Assembly: GCA_950295325.1 (NCBI GenBank)
Contig: OX485807.1
Coordinates: 24,711,666-24,771,665 of the forward strand
From: Polytrichum commune
Taxonomy: Eukaryota; Streptophyta; Polytrichopsida; Polytrichales; Polytrichaceae
DNA length: 60,000 nt
Direction of reading: 5' to 3'
The notes beneath the pieces were generated by a model. It searched no databases and had not been told where the DNA came from. It saw only the letters and a list, made by a program, of their open reading frames with translations. Of the stretch, positions 23,501 through 36,580 are shown piece by piece. Each line of letters opens with the position of its first letter. Position 1 is the stretch's first letter. Made by a program: the position numbers and the translations under genes.

Positions 23501-24529
23501 CATCCTCTCTTTCTTTCTCTCTCCAAATTATCTCCTCTATCTTCCTTCCTACATAAGCCTTATGTGGGTATGCTCTCACCTTCATATACATTGTGCTCAT
23601 TGAAGCTCTAGTAAGTTCCAAGATCATGACTATGTGTTCAAGGGAAAAAGTAGAGACATGCAAGAAGTACATTCCTACCAAGGGATATTAAACATATGTA
23701 ACTACTAGTCAACACAAGAAAAAAAAACTCATGGTCATAGTCATCAAAGCAATGGCCATGAGGTAAAAGTTGCTTTCAGAGGCTACGAGCATGTAAGATG
23801 GTAATGAGGTTCTTGACATGAGGAGTGGGCCATAGCATGAAATGGATATTATATTAGCTCTACCTTGTTGGGAAGAGATTTAGTGATGGTATATGAAATG
23901 AGCCAAATGTTTGTTCTTTATCCTTAAGGAGTTGAGTAAGGTTCACTCAATAATAGCCATATCATTACTCTAAGTAAAAGTAAAAGCTACCTTATTACCT
24001 TGAACGTACATACTAGGTACATGGGAACTCAAGATTGCATGCAACTATCACATAACTTGCGGTTTTAAGCAAGCATAACACATTCTTGTCCATGTGCAAG
24101 ATACTACTAGGGTAGTGCACTCTTGCAACTAGCCGCTTCTTAAAGTAGTAGTTGAACTCAACCTTCATTTATTCCCCCAACCTTCCTTGTCTCCTAGCCC
24201 CTCCTAATTCTTTTATCTACCTCCTACCATTCACTGCTCCAGTTTAATTCCTTAAAATTTACAATGCTCCAATTCTGCCCCAACTAGTAGCCTACATGAA
24301 TCAAAGGGTACATTCCCATATGGTTAGCAATTGCAAAACATAAAAATTGTCATTTCAAGTTTCAAATTTGGAGTTGACATGCAAAAGTTATGAGAGCTCC
24401 ACGTGAAGATTCTCTTTGACCCATGTCATCCCGCCATGTTGCACCCACAGTCCCCCACCTTTCCAAAACAATGGGTAACGGTGGGATGCCAACCTCAGCA
24501 TCCGTGCATGTCCTTTGTTGTATATTATA
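20591..24529. other. Intergenic, with a GC-richer block at 22500-23320
   Basis: No supported gene. There is a C16 run followed by (CA)n at 21684-21713 and a (GA)n tract near 22100. From about 22500 to 23320 base composition shifts to clearly higher GC, and minus-strand frames read more like protein (HYKEFVTLWLQRES, RQPRGIRKEQPHTELTSARRES) but with stops and frame changes. This may be a decayed retroelement gag-like segment, which I cannot confirm. Confidence 0.35.
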
Positions 24530-24690
24530 TTATATAAGGCCTCCCAATTGTGTTGATTATTGAACTTGAAATGATGTCTATATTCTAAGCACATAGCCCA
24601 ATCTCATTGTAACATGTGTCATTTTGGTGTCCACTCTTAATCACAAGCCTTGCCATATACCATTCAAATATAGGGGTGTGAGTGAAAACT
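24530..24690. repeat. Dispersed repeat R5, tail fragment
   Basis: It matches 4781-4915 closely: GGCCTCCCA, TTGTGTTGATTATTGAACTT, GCACATAG, CCAATCTCATTGTAACATG, TTTTGGTGTCCACTCTTA and CCATTCAAATATAGG. The last word is also at the end of the R5 copy at 31.1 kb. Confidence 0.6.
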
Positions 24691-25555
24691 GCGACCACAC
24701 AAGGCCAAATGCCTTACTACCATGTACTTGGTTTTTCCATCACAATGTTGACTGCAGTCCTAGCATGAGTTGTACCTTCACTGAAAGTGATAAACATTGT
24801 GGGCATTTCTATAGCTAGACTTACGATGGTCGTGTGGCCCACAATATCTAAAATTTGAAGGGCAATAGTGCACAATCCTAAGAAATGATATAAAATGCAC
24901 TATACTGAATATCAAAAATCCATTGTGATCCACAACAATTAATCTCATATGCTAAAAATGTGGCAGTAAATAGTGAGCATCCACAATTTATCCTCAAGGA
25001 TATGAAAGTGAATCTAAGCTCAATATTATAGTCCGCAATATTTACAATTACCTTGCAGCTTTTCCTCTAGTCCTCTAGGAAATATAAAACATTCAAATGA
25101 AAGGGTGAACAAAAACTCCTCCCAGTGCACATGAAACCTCAATGTGTTCCTCATAGAATCATAGCCCATGAGAATACAGACAGGCACAGGCTACTACGAC
25201 AAACTATACACACTGTTTCAGTAGTACCAAACTATTTACACTTTTTCAGTAGTACGTAATGAATTGCAAGAATGTCAGACCTTGAACTCATTGGGTCTGA
25301 CAGAATGGAGCAAAATCTTGATTCTTTTGGTGCACTTTTGGTGTGAAAATTGAAGACCGGAAGAACCATCCATAAATCATTAAAGCAATAGATACGCACT
25401 GGGCTCGATCTTTAAACTTTGAAACCCTCTAATCACCTAAAATGGCCTTCAGTGAGAGGGCGGAAGAAAATTGAATTTCGTTGATTTATAAGTAACAATC
25501 ATAGAATACAGGGGAAAGATTGTGGGTTATGGAGAATATTACAGAATCTTCTAGG

Positions 25556-28500
25556 CTACATTCCCATATCCTTTTTCAACTTAGCAAGCATATCCTCAAT
25601 TTCAGCAATCTCACTCTCAACCGTGGCACGTTCATCCACAGGGGCTGCTGCCTTCTTGCTGGCGTTAGTCCCACTGGTGTTTGATCTGGAGCTTGTTTTG
25701 GAGCCCCTTTGTTTTGTGTCATTCTTATTGCCTTCAGTTTTGGAGCTTGACATTTCATCCAACTCGCTAAGGTTTAGCTCCTTCTCTAAGAACTCCACAA
25801 ATTCTTCACCTATGTCCTGTGGACATTGCACAAGAGAACAAGTTTTTTAAACAAAGCCGAGCTTTATATGAGAACTTTCAAACTAAAAATTGGTGCTGAT
25901 TTCATCTTCTATTGATTACCATGATGTGGAAAATACGAAAACAACATTCTCTCACTATCCTTAGCAATCATCTGAACCAGCTCTTATCGGAAACCAGAAT
26001 ACATTGGACCTAACTATTTTCCATTCTCCTGAATGTCACCTGTAAAGTGGCCCATAATAAGTCATGCTTTGATTAGGTGTAGTCTTGTGATTTGGTACAA
26101 GGGCAGTAGCTGTATGTTGCAAATAAAATTATTATAAAACAAATATGAGTATCCTTTTCTTCAAATAGATGCACACAGGAAGGGATAGGTTCAAAGAGCT
26201 TCACTCACGGTGCTACAACTCAATCTCTGCTCCTCTTATTACGTTAATTCTTTTTCATGCTTTCTTAATAGATGTAGGTAAGCACATAGGTCATTGACAA
26301 ACAAAACAAATAATGCACGAGGTGATAAAACCTCCACATATGTGTCAAGTTATTTCCTCGAATATACAAAACTTGGATTGAATTAGCAGTGCAGAAACTA
26401 ATGCACATTACCCTCGTGTGAAAGACTTTATAGGGACTGTAACTTTTCAATGACAGGTAAAGCTACCAGGCCCTTTGACTGTTGTGAATTTTTTTACCTG
26501 TACTTAACAATTGATTGGTGTGGTTTTACTCACCGCTAATTCTTCCCATAAGCTCTTTGGCTTCTCACTCCTTGCCGAGCTGCGCTTTTGCAGATCAGAT
26601 TGCAAGTCCCTAAAGAATTCGTCTGCATGGGAGAGAACAACGGTGAGGATCAGCTTTCACGATGATGTCATCGTGCCACACCCATAATCAAATTGCAGTA
26701 AAAAGGTGGCAGGTCTACCAAATGATCCCTGCAGATCGCTGAAAAACTTGCCTGCACCCCACAGGCCCACTGAGCATAAGTTCCCTCCCTTTTTCTTGCC
26801 CTTACTTGTGACTTGTGTATATTTCAATCCTTTCCATTAGAAGGCCGACAACCCTCATGAGTAAAGATCGCCAATCTTGAGTTCATCTTTATTAGAATTA
26901 TCCTCTAATTTAACAGGGCTTTTCATCAGGAGCTGGTCCCATGTGATATTCCATTGGTTGTTTCTCAGACAATATCAAAAAATTCTTTCCACTTGTCGTG
27001 CATGCTTGGGGGTAGTGTTTAAATACGAGTAAGAGCAACCCATTTCGATTCATTGAGGGCCAAACTCATTTTAGCACCTCTTGGCATGCCCACATGAGTG
27101 ACCCTCAATGAACCAAACATACACCAAAAACTTACCAAACATGGAAGGTGTTGTATGCAAACCCACCAACTCCCAACCCAATATCCCTTTGAATTAGTGA
27201 TAACTCTATCCTCTCATATTCTAGATTTGAGATATACTTATTAAGTTGTCACAAAAGTCTACATGTGCCTTGTGCCCAACTTTCTGTCTGAGAATGCTCG
27301 ATGATACTTATCAGAGTGACTGAGAAATGTAGTAGCCTCGACTGCTATAACCGAATCCAATCAGGAACTTGGTTCATGGCTAGTCCAGGTAGAGATCTTC
27401 AATGTAAGGTAATGAAGAAAGCTTCTCCAGATATGCTTGCATTCATTCGTTTATGGAGGTCCAAATCAATCTGTACATGACCAATGAAATAAATACCCAA
27501 TTGACCTCACAGATCCTTTGAGATGCGTCTGTCCAAGGTAAAAAATTTGGAGATCTTTTCTTTGTCCAATGTGATGTAAAGACAATAACCGGCACAAATG
27601 AACTGAAGGGGTATTAGGTATCTCTAATAGGCTGGGGGATACCAGTGGCTACACACGCAAACAAAACAAAACAAAATTATGGCATTATCATTCACATGGA
27701 ATTAGATTATTCGACAAGGTTAGGATCTTACTAAATCCATAAAACTCCTCCTGTTGCTGCGAGGAATTTCGCGCAGACCCTGGTGATGGATCCCAGTTAA
27801 ATGGGTCCCAGTCACCTGATCTCGAACGACTCCTTGCATCATACTTGGAACGGCTCTTGCTGTCCACAAGTGTCTGATACGCATTCTTTATTTGTAGAAA
27901 CTTCTCTTGCGCATCAGGCTGAACATCGCATCACATCACAGAACCATATCTTTTGTGAATTTCTAGTTGCAAAGAAAAGACAAGCCTGCAAAGCATAGGA
28001 TGTGCTGACGATATCCAGATGATGTCTCGCAAGCTCACTGCAAGTTCATCATCAGCATGAGGGACAGGAGCCATTATGCACTCTTTCAGAAACTCCACTA
28101 GAGTGTTGCGAGATTGGTAGGATGAAATGTGGGCATGCACTGCTAAGAACTGCAATAAATTGTCCACTTCATGCAACACCACTGCTTGTGAGAATTGCAA
28201 TAATAACAAGCCTGCAAAGCATGGGATATGCTGACAATATCCAGGTGATGTTTTGCAAGCTCTCTGCAAGCTCATCAGCACTGAGGGAGAAGGAGCAGGA
28301 GTAACTTTGCACTTCAGAAATTCCTCACAACTTGGTGGAGTGAAATGTGTGCATGCACTAAGGAATGTTTCTCCTCAAGAAAATTTGTCCACTTCATGCA
28401 ACATTGCCACTGCTGCTGTACATTGTTGGTAACTACCACACTAAACATCTGATTTAGTGTGGCCTACACTATTCATCATCGACCCACGCTAATCGCCTTG

Positions 28501-29582
28501 CAATCACTGGATGGCAACTACATAGGGTGTCACATGACACTTGGTGACACATGACAAATTCTGAAGATTACTCTAATTAACATTGCAGAAAGATGTCTCT
28601 GATGTTGCCACTGGCAGTAATTATGGTTTTGCTTCATATTCGAGTTGGTCAAAATCTATATGTAATCCCAAAATGGATGGATATTATGAGAACCAGAGGA
28701 CCCCCCAGGACACCTGCCTCCTTTCCAAGGTGAACACCTTGAATAGGCGCGGACAAGCCAGTTGACACCTATCTCCCGCATGGTTGGTTGAAAATGTGAT
28801 ATGATCAGTATAATTGGGTGGACCAAAGGTGTTAGGGTGCACCAGAAATCAAATGCTACTGGCATCTGGGTTAAGGCCTTGGGTTTAAGCCACCCCTTGA
28901 TTAACACGGCACACCAATTTTGATGCCACACTAAATCAGGTATTTGGTGTAGCTAATAACACACACACGCACGCACTTTCTCCCTGTACTTAAAAGTAAG
29001 GTGGATTCATCAAGCACAATTGAATCAAGAGACTCCTCGAGAACCAAATCCACCCCATGTGGCATTCTTAAACCCTAACCATCCAATTGTTTCCTCCCAA
29101 TTTCGCACCAATTCCTAGGTTTCCCAACATGAATGCCATCCAGCATGACAGAAACAAAGCAGCAGCAGCAGCAGACTACTCTTCATCAGAGGACTGGACC
29201 AATGACAAGCGGAATATGAATATTGAATTCTACCCTTGATTGATGAATGAATGAATGGTCGACATACCTGTTTGTTGACGTCGGGGTGGAATTTGAGGGC
29301 CAAGCCTCGGTATGCTCGTTTGATTTCCTTCTCCGTAGCTGTGGACGACACTCCCAGAGTCTCATACAAAGATTCTTGGGCTGCAGCACGCACGCCAAAC
29401 CTATTCCTCTTCTTCTTATTAGCTATTCGCCATTTCCTGCCGAAAGATTGCCCCCCCTCGCCTCCAATCCTCCTCGCAAAAACTACTACTCCTCCTACTC
29501 GCCTTCTATTCAAACCCTCCTCGTTTCCACACCTATGCATGCAACGCCCCACCCACAAGATTTCCCTTGCCAAAAGTGCCAT
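25556..29582 (-). CDS. J-domain (DnaJ-like) co-chaperone, probably chloroplast
   Basis: Four minus-strand exons join in phase with GT-AG introns: 29582-29268, 27918-27732, 26622-26534 and 25816-25556. They give 283 residues. Residues 71-134 form a J-domain (SLYETLGV..., HPD at 99-101, then [13 protein letters not shown]), the part that stimulates Hsp70 ATPase. There is no Gly/Phe or zinc-finger region, so it is a class C J-protein. Residues 1-70 are rich in Arg, Gly and Ala with few acids, as in a plastid transit peptide. After the J-domain come [22 protein letters not shown] and [20 protein letters not shown], a block I recognise from plant plastid J-proteins (Arabidopsis DJC type, from memory), then a Ser/Lys-rich linker and a short coiled-coil end. 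An in-frame ATG at 29675 would add 31 residues; MALLAR at 29582 looks the better start. Transcript ends were not located. Confidence 0.88.
27981..28425. repeat. Tandem duplication in DnaJ intron 1
   Basis: Two diverged copies of about 220 bases with a period near 226 start at 27981 and 28207. Shared words in order are CAAGCCTGCAAAGCAT, GGAT.TGCTGAC, ATATCCAG.TGATG, GCAAGCTC, CATGCACT and TTGTCCACTTCATGCAAC. Both copies lie wholly in the intron, so the protein is unaffected. Confidence 0.7.
28439..28949. mobile_element. Family P MITE, long version, in DnaJ intron 1
   Basis: The ends CACTAAACATCTGATTTAGTG and the inverted CACCAAATACCTGATTTAGTG pair imperfectly; each is itself a near palindrome, as in the other family P copies. 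The first ~140 interior bases match 697-830. The middle (28583-28900) has no other copy in the window. The element is about 510 bp and sits between exons 1 and 2 of the J-protein gene. Confidence 0.6.
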
Positions 29583-29775
29583 CCCTGCCTGCGTGCTCCG
29601 ACCTACGTCCTCCCCGGATGCATTGCGACCAGAATTGCACGCTTGGCGATATTCCAAAGTTCCAAACGACCCCAAATTGTGAAGTGGAGCGGGTAAATGA
29701 GAATTCAGTTGCGTTGGTGGGCAGCTGCTGCAGAGTTTGTGAGCTCCTCGGGAGATCTACTCGAAACGATTTCAA

Positions 29776-30799
29776 GTGAGCAACACAATGCGCATTTAGC
29801 TTAAAGCGAGGGAGGATGTGGAGAGGGCAGAAGTGTGCATAGTTATCAAAAAGGCTCTCGTTGAGGTGTCAAGCAGCGGTGCAAACCTTTTGGCTTTCTT
29901 CGGAGCAAGCTTAGCAAGAGTAACGCTACAAATTTGGCCCAATAGGATCGCTCCGGTTCATCAAATCCGGCCCAAGGGCTTTATACTACACTCACCTCAT
30001 CCCATGTGACGTCCTAGGTGGCACAATTCTGGCACTAAACCTTCGGATTGGCTAGAGGAAATCAAGATGAGCTTTTCCTCAGCCCGAACTCTTACGGTAC
30101 CAAAGCCTTAATGTAACATTTTTTCTTTGGCGACATTTATTTTCAATCCTTCTGCCCGTCAACAAGTGAGTGCAACGATGCTATGAAGTACGTCATTCTT
30201 AAAAGTGATTAATCATATGTGGCATTGAGCATAAAATAGCACCACTTCGGCCATTCATAATAGCGGTGTAAGAAGGATGCAAAAATGTTTTTGAAGAGCA
30301 CCAACTTTGGCCAATCACAATGGCTAATCAGGGATCTATCCGTTGAACGAGGGGGTGTGAGAAGTGATCCACAAAAGGGGGGCAACACCTTCATTTAATA
30401 GAAGATCCTCACCTGCAATAAGGTTGATTCTCACTTAGCAATCCCCCTAGGTGAGAGTCAAAGGTTCGTTCCTTAAAACTGATTCTGAGAACTTCTGCAG
30501 GTTGCATATGAATTTATTCTTTTTTGAAAGAAACAAATTGTAGACTCCATATAGATTTGCTACTCTATAGAATTTTTTTTTATTAAAAAAACTTCAAGCT
30601 ACTCAACCCTCCTAAAATATCAAAAATTTCTTAAAGTGTCGCTTTAAGGCCTCAGTGCCTCAACATGGCCCGGATTGGGCTCATCCGTTGGATAATGAAC
30701 ATCTCTAGCTTCAGTTCATGGAGGGCTTGATGCACGTGAATCATGCCAGTGCTCAAGCCGACCCCATGCCATGTATAAATTGGGCCTTAGCAAGAAACT
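29776..30799. other. Upstream region of the DnaJ gene, nothing certain
   Basis: This is the 5' side of the minus-strand J-protein gene and must contain its promoter. I see no clear TATA element at a defined distance and no second gene. Short frames at 29818-30009 and 30209-30394 have no recognisable content. Confidence 0.35.
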
Positions 30800-31215
30800 C
30801 AAACTTAAGGTAGATGGGTCTTAAATGGTTGTTTTTTCTTATTAGTCCACTTCTTCTAGGATATTAAACACGTGATTAGTACAAGATGGTTATCAAAACC
30901 AAATTAAGTTTGTAGCCACTTTTCTCAAAAATTCTTGGAGCTCATATAAATTTCTTATTCACGATCAAAGTGAAGATTCTTGTCACCATTAAATGGTCAT
31001 ACAACCCCCCCCCCCAAGCTTATTAATGTTGACGCTAGAATGGTTATAATATTTTGAGCACGTAGTCCAATATTTTTTTAACGCTTGTCTTTTTTATATC
31101 CATTCTTGATGCCACACCAAACCACACACCACTCAAATATAGGTATCTATTTAAAACAATTAGCCGAAATAGGCATGTCTACCTTTACCACTTTATGGAA
31201 TGGTTGTTACATGTG
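30800..31215. repeat. Dispersed repeat R5, long copy
   Basis: Second long copy of the repeat at 5577-6010, in the same orientation, with the same order of words and about equal length. A run of C at about 31007-31016 interrupts it. Confidence 0.6.
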
Positions 31216-31744
31216 AGGTAAATGAGCCTAAATTGATTACCTATCTTAATTGGACACCTATGTTTGAGATTCGTGTAGTAGCCACCACTAGAAAGATGTA
31301 TGATGATATGTTTGGAATCCAAGGATTCTAAATATATTCCCTTTGACCTTAGAAACAAAAATAGCAACACTTGTGTTTCTTACAAAACTTGGTTAGTGTG
31401 CTCATGTTACTTATATTTTGATAACCAAATATCTACATAAACCGAAACTCAACAGGTGTCGACGTTATAGTTGCACTCACTTTAATGTATACACGGAGAA
31501 TATAATTGCACACGTGGGAATCTTTCATCCATCCCATTTTTTGGCATCATGTGTTGGAGTCCGGGATAGAACTCAAAGAAGATTCATTTGTGGTGCAAGA
31601 AGAGAAATTCCGGAGCTTGACACCATTCCTAAGTTCGAGTCAATGAAGCTACTCCCAAAATTAATATCACCCTCTTCCATTTGCCAAGAGGGAATCATCG
31701 CATATGAGCATACTCTCTCATCCATCCAGCATAAAAGGTTGACC

Positions 31745-32135
31745 CTGTAAGGTTGAGGCATCCATAGTCAACTAGGTCCATTTAACTGCTCACTAGGGTA
31801 CATGTAATGTTGACGTGGATGATATCTATATTTTTTAGGCCAACAGAGTTAAGCTTCATGTGATGGTGACTTGTGATTGATTACCATCATAAGAGTTTTG
31901 ACAATTGTCATAGCCAAGAATCAATATTTAGATGAGCGGTTATGGGTCAACCTGTAGATTCATTGTGTGTTCAAGTGAACTTTACTACTTTAATATTTGT
32001 AGCAATTTCCATATTCACGGGGAAAAGATGCATTCTCCTTAGGCTCTGTTTCTCTTTGCAAAAAAAATAATCCCGCGCTACTACTCTTTTTAAACAGATG
32101 CAAACTCTCTTATTTATCGGTTATCGATGCCTTGA
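31745..32135 (-). repeat. Dispersed repeats R9 and R8, inverted and joined
   Basis: Bases 31745-31985 are the reverse complement of R9 at 45283-45515 (TAACCGCTCATCTAAAT, TTGGCTA, TCATCCACGTC, CCCTAGT, GTCGACTATGGATGCCTC-like words). Bases 31985-32135 are the reverse complement of R8 at 8090-8245. This copy shows R8 and R9 directly joined and so provides the uninterrupted reference for the copy at 44.5-45.5 kb. Confidence 0.55.
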
Positions 32136-35100
32136 CCTTATAGGTTTGAGGTTGATAAAACTCAAATATCTTCAACTAGACTAATATAGACTCTTTGAAG
32201 CTAAATCCACTATCAAATTGATGTTTTATATTAACCTTCAAAGAACCTTTTAGACTCCATATTATTTTAAGATTGTTATGTTGGATGAATGAGAGGTATG
32301 CTCATAAGCGATAAATTCCCTCTCGCTCTCCTTTTGGCTAAGATTTTGTTGCCTTTTTTGTTATTCGAAATCTTAAAAAGGTCCTATGGTTTGGGTTGCA
32401 GAATCTATGTAGAGAACTTTCTAAACTACGTCTACTAAAAATGAGAATAGTTGGATTGCATTCAAGCTAGGAGAGCATGGAGATGGGGCCATTCGGTCCT
32501 ATTCAACTAGATTGACTATAGTACCCAACATGTGGCCATCAGAGATACAGTTCTAGTATGTTTTGGTTCGTGATGGGTATTGCTCCAAACAATGTCTACG
32601 ATGGAATGTTTCTCTATACGATGGATATCACTATTTGTGATGTATCTCGTGTTGTGTTATGATGGTTTCCCCCCCCCCCTTATATGTCTTGAATGAAGCA
32701 TGCATTTACGGCATTATGGATTACACATTTTCAACATATATTTATATAAATAAATAAATAATGGTTTATATATTTATTCACTTAATGAATTCCAATATGT
32801 TGGGAAAAATATATGTGAATTTTAGTTTCTCAATGCAATAATTATGACATATAGTTATGTTAAAGAAGATTATCTTCAACATAACCAAAAAAATAAAAAT
32901 CATTATTTTATTGGTTTTGCATATGATTTCAAACGTCAAATCATAGTGTAATATGAAATACTAAAGGATCATTGTCAAAAGATTTGAAAATTAATTATAC
33001 GGAAAAGATAATTTATGCTCAACTTAAGAAAATGCTTAGTACACATGAACACGTGCTATATAACTTTGTAGTCAATCACTAACAACTTTGAAGAAAATGT
33101 AATAATGATATGAGTATAATAAGAATAAAATATTTCCATGTCCTGTAATACATTTCTCCATAGGTTTGCACAGTCTTAGTCATCTACAACTCTTTGGTTT
33201 CTCTTCCTCTTAAAAGACAACGCAACGATTACTTGCTCACAAAAATATCTCCTCCTTACAATAGACTTCTCTAAACCATCATCAATTACATCAAAAGGGG
33301 ATGCACAATGCAAAGTGTCGTCTTCTACTTGACCCAAATTCGTTTAACATTTGTGAGTATATTTTGTCAATATTTCTTAGGTTTGTTGTACAAAGAAGAC
33401 CACCTCCTTGGCTTCTTCTTTAGCGTTTTCTACTAGCTTGTCAATACCTAGCAGACATTCTTTTAAGAATGGTTGAGTTTGCCTTAAAGTTTGGGTATGT
33501 TGAGAGTCATCTAGTGCACCAATGTTTGTTGGATCCTTTAGATCCTCTTCATTGTCCTCCGCACCATCTCCATCGTCTACTTTGTTTTTATAATCATCAA
33601 CATCATCTCTCAAAGGGATCTATGAAAACATTCAGCTCAAACATAGCTTTGAGCCCACCAAAATGGATATGTGATACATACCAAGAAACTCCAACATAAC
33701 ACTCCCAATGCCATTTGCAATTGCAAATGTGGATGTTCTCATTCTCATGTGTACTTCTAATATTTAATCAAAGATGTAGTATCTCTTGTTTAGTTCAAGA
33801 GTAATCCACACACTTTAAAATAGGAGCACATTAATATCTCAAGAAACTATTCATTTTGAATTAGAGCCATGGACACCATCCATTTTCAAATTCTAAACCC
33901 TAACCCATTTCATTCTCTTTTTAAAATATAGTAATGCTAGTTGCCATGTGACATTCCTTCCTACTTATAATATTAAGAGGTGGCATCACAGGAAGTGGAG
34001 CCAAAAAATGATGTTATAAAATAGTTCTCCTAGCACATGCCAAAGAAGGCTAAAAGTCTTCTACGCACTCCACCTCTTAACCATAGTTAAGTCCACTTGG
34101 GTTGGCAAGTGGATGAGAAACGGACGGCACCATCCACTGCCATCATCCACAAGGTACAAACGTATGGGTTGGTTACCCACCCCCTATGAAACAACTAGAG
34201 TGCCACAGATCCCCCACTATATGCACTTCACCTCAACATTACATGAATAACTCGCCCCATATTGCCACATTTTGTTTGAAACTTGAATGTTGTTCAAATT
34301 CAAGTTTGAGACCCATCAAATAAGGGCAAGATTCCTCCAAGGCAAGCTTATCATAGTTGGTCATATTTCATATAAACATAGAATGCAAGTGTATTGCTTT
34401 CTCGATTATCCTTGTGAGGGCATGAAGGGTGCCTATGTGGACATGTTAAAGAGGAGTTGGAGGATTGGGTTTCCATCTCAAGTGGTTTGCTACTTCCACT
34501 AGTTTGTCGATAATTGATGAGAACAAACCTTTATACAATTACTACTTTTTTATAGCCTCTTGTGCAACATTTCCATTTCATATAAGAAGCTCCCCCCCCC
34601 CCCCCCCTCCTCTTTGCTTTTGCATATAGCGCATGCACAAATATTGGTAGTTTGCTCCACCTGACAACTAAGCATCCATTTGATTGTTTTGAGATGTTAT
34701 TCAACCCTAAAGCATGGCAACGTCATCTACAACCAAACTTTTCCCTCTTTCTTGAGCTTGGATTGTGTAAGGTGATAACTCGGTAGGGTGATAAACTCAG
34801 TAGGGTGATCAACTCATTGAAGTGTTTGATACGACTTTTTTACGACTTGAAAGAATGCCACCAACCATATGTCTTGTTTGCTTTGCATTGCAAAATACCT
34901 ATCGTCATCTTTAAGTATGTCCACATAATATCCTATATAGCCATAAGAAGTTTTTGTCAATACTCAAGGTTATTATGCTGTGTTCGATGCCTTGCATGAT
35001 TTCAACTTCATCCAATTTTGAAGCACCTTGTCTCCAAATTTAATTATCCAACAACAACATGGAAACATCATAAATACAAATGTTAATAAACATAAAGCAT

Positions 35101-36580
35101 CATGTAGTTGTCTACCCCTAAGAGTTCATTTCTTATTCCTTCTTCTAGGTCCCGTTGGCCTTGTAAGAGTTCATGGCAATGAATTAAAGTTGTGTTTACT
35201 TGTATGAAGAAAGAAAGGAAACATCCAAGACAATCATGGAACAACCTGAGAATTATGAAAGCTCTTTTGAGTGATTTGTTTGGAAAATTCAACATAAACA
35301 AAACATAGAAGTCATTCACAATGGCAAACCTTCTTTGGTAAAATCCGTATAGCTTGACCATGGTTCTTTGGACAAGCATGTTTTTCACGTGATAGTTAAT
35401 TTATCCGGTATTTTTTTTTAAAGTGGTTTTTGTTCGTTTGTCTTGCTTCCAATGCCTTTTGAAGCACCTCTTTCAATTCTTAAAGTCACCAAGGTCCCTC
35501 CTATGTGATAAATTCATCAAATAGATCCTTTCATTTTGAATTAAGGTCAACCTTCAATATCGAAACATGTTAACAACAACCCACATGCCTTAAGACTTAA
35601 TTATTCATCGCGACAATGTAATTGACAATTGTAGTATATTACCCGTACATTGATGACATCAAAATGATTAACTTAAGTGTTTAGATAATTAGTGGTATTG
35701 TTTGAAGATATCGTTTTCATTTTGTAGATTCAACATTCAAGTACTTGTAACAACAATAGAGGGTTATATGAAAAACCAACATAAAAGATGTTTTGGTACT
35801 ACTTTTATAACCTTTGACCAAGATTATCATGATTTCAACACATTTGACCAATTTTGCAGTTCAATTTACATACCATGTTTGCTCCCATTTGTGTAATGTT
35901 ATAACTTCTTACTAGGGATTTACATTCAGATCACAACTATGTAAATTGGACATTGAAGAACATGAAAGCCTCTACATCTTAAATACTTCATTTTGAAGCA
36001 AAAACTTACAACACAAAGTAACTTTGAGCGGTAGTAAGTGACACTAAATTCTATAAACAATGCACGTATATGGTTTTGACTCAAGTGACGACTTGGGTGT
36101 ACAAAGATCCTTTAATCTTGTTATACTCCCCAAGTAAGGATCAATTTTAAATTGGTAATACAATTTTAAATAAGGGCCCTCGAGTACCATAGCATCGCAC
36201 AGTTCCTTGGGTGCATTTTGTGAGACCATGTATTACATGAGCATAATCCTCCTTTGATTCTAGGGTTCCCCATTTATGGAAAATACTCAGGTAGTATGTT
36301 ATGAACCTTTTTAACAAGCAATTGTAAAATTTCATAGTAATTTTTTAATCACAACTTCTTCCTTTAGAAAGAAACCTTTGTGTAGTTGCTGAGTATTGTT
36401 ATGGCATTCTTTTATGGCACAATCTAACTTCTTGTGTTAACTAAATATTCCACGCGTTTATAAAGCACTTATTTAAAACCACGCATTCACTTTATATACC
36501 GGTGCAACATTGGTTTCTACCATAGGTGTAAAAGGATGACCTATAAATTGCCCTAGTGCACATTGCTATGACTTCACCCA
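32136..36580. other. Long AT-rich intergenic stretch, no supported gene
   Basis: It contains C-runs at about 32671 and 34592-34607, many short overlapping frames, and a small fragment at 36030-36060 resembling the family P right end (GGTAGTAAGTGACACTAAAT). A minus-strand frame at 33377-33613 is acidic then helical (DDVDDYKNKVDDGDGAEDNEED, LLGIDKLVENAKEEAKEV) but isolated and without a known motif. Nothing else stood out. Confidence 0.4.

Noticed and set aside
29247-29696. 149- and 143-codon frames on the plus strand opposite the DnaJ first exon
   Set aside because: They are antisense shadows of a well-supported J-domain exon with HPD motif and correct splice sites.
33377-33613. 78-codon acidic frame on the minus strand
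   Set aside because: Acidic run followed by a helix is suggestive, but there is no motif, no neighbouring exon and no second copy.
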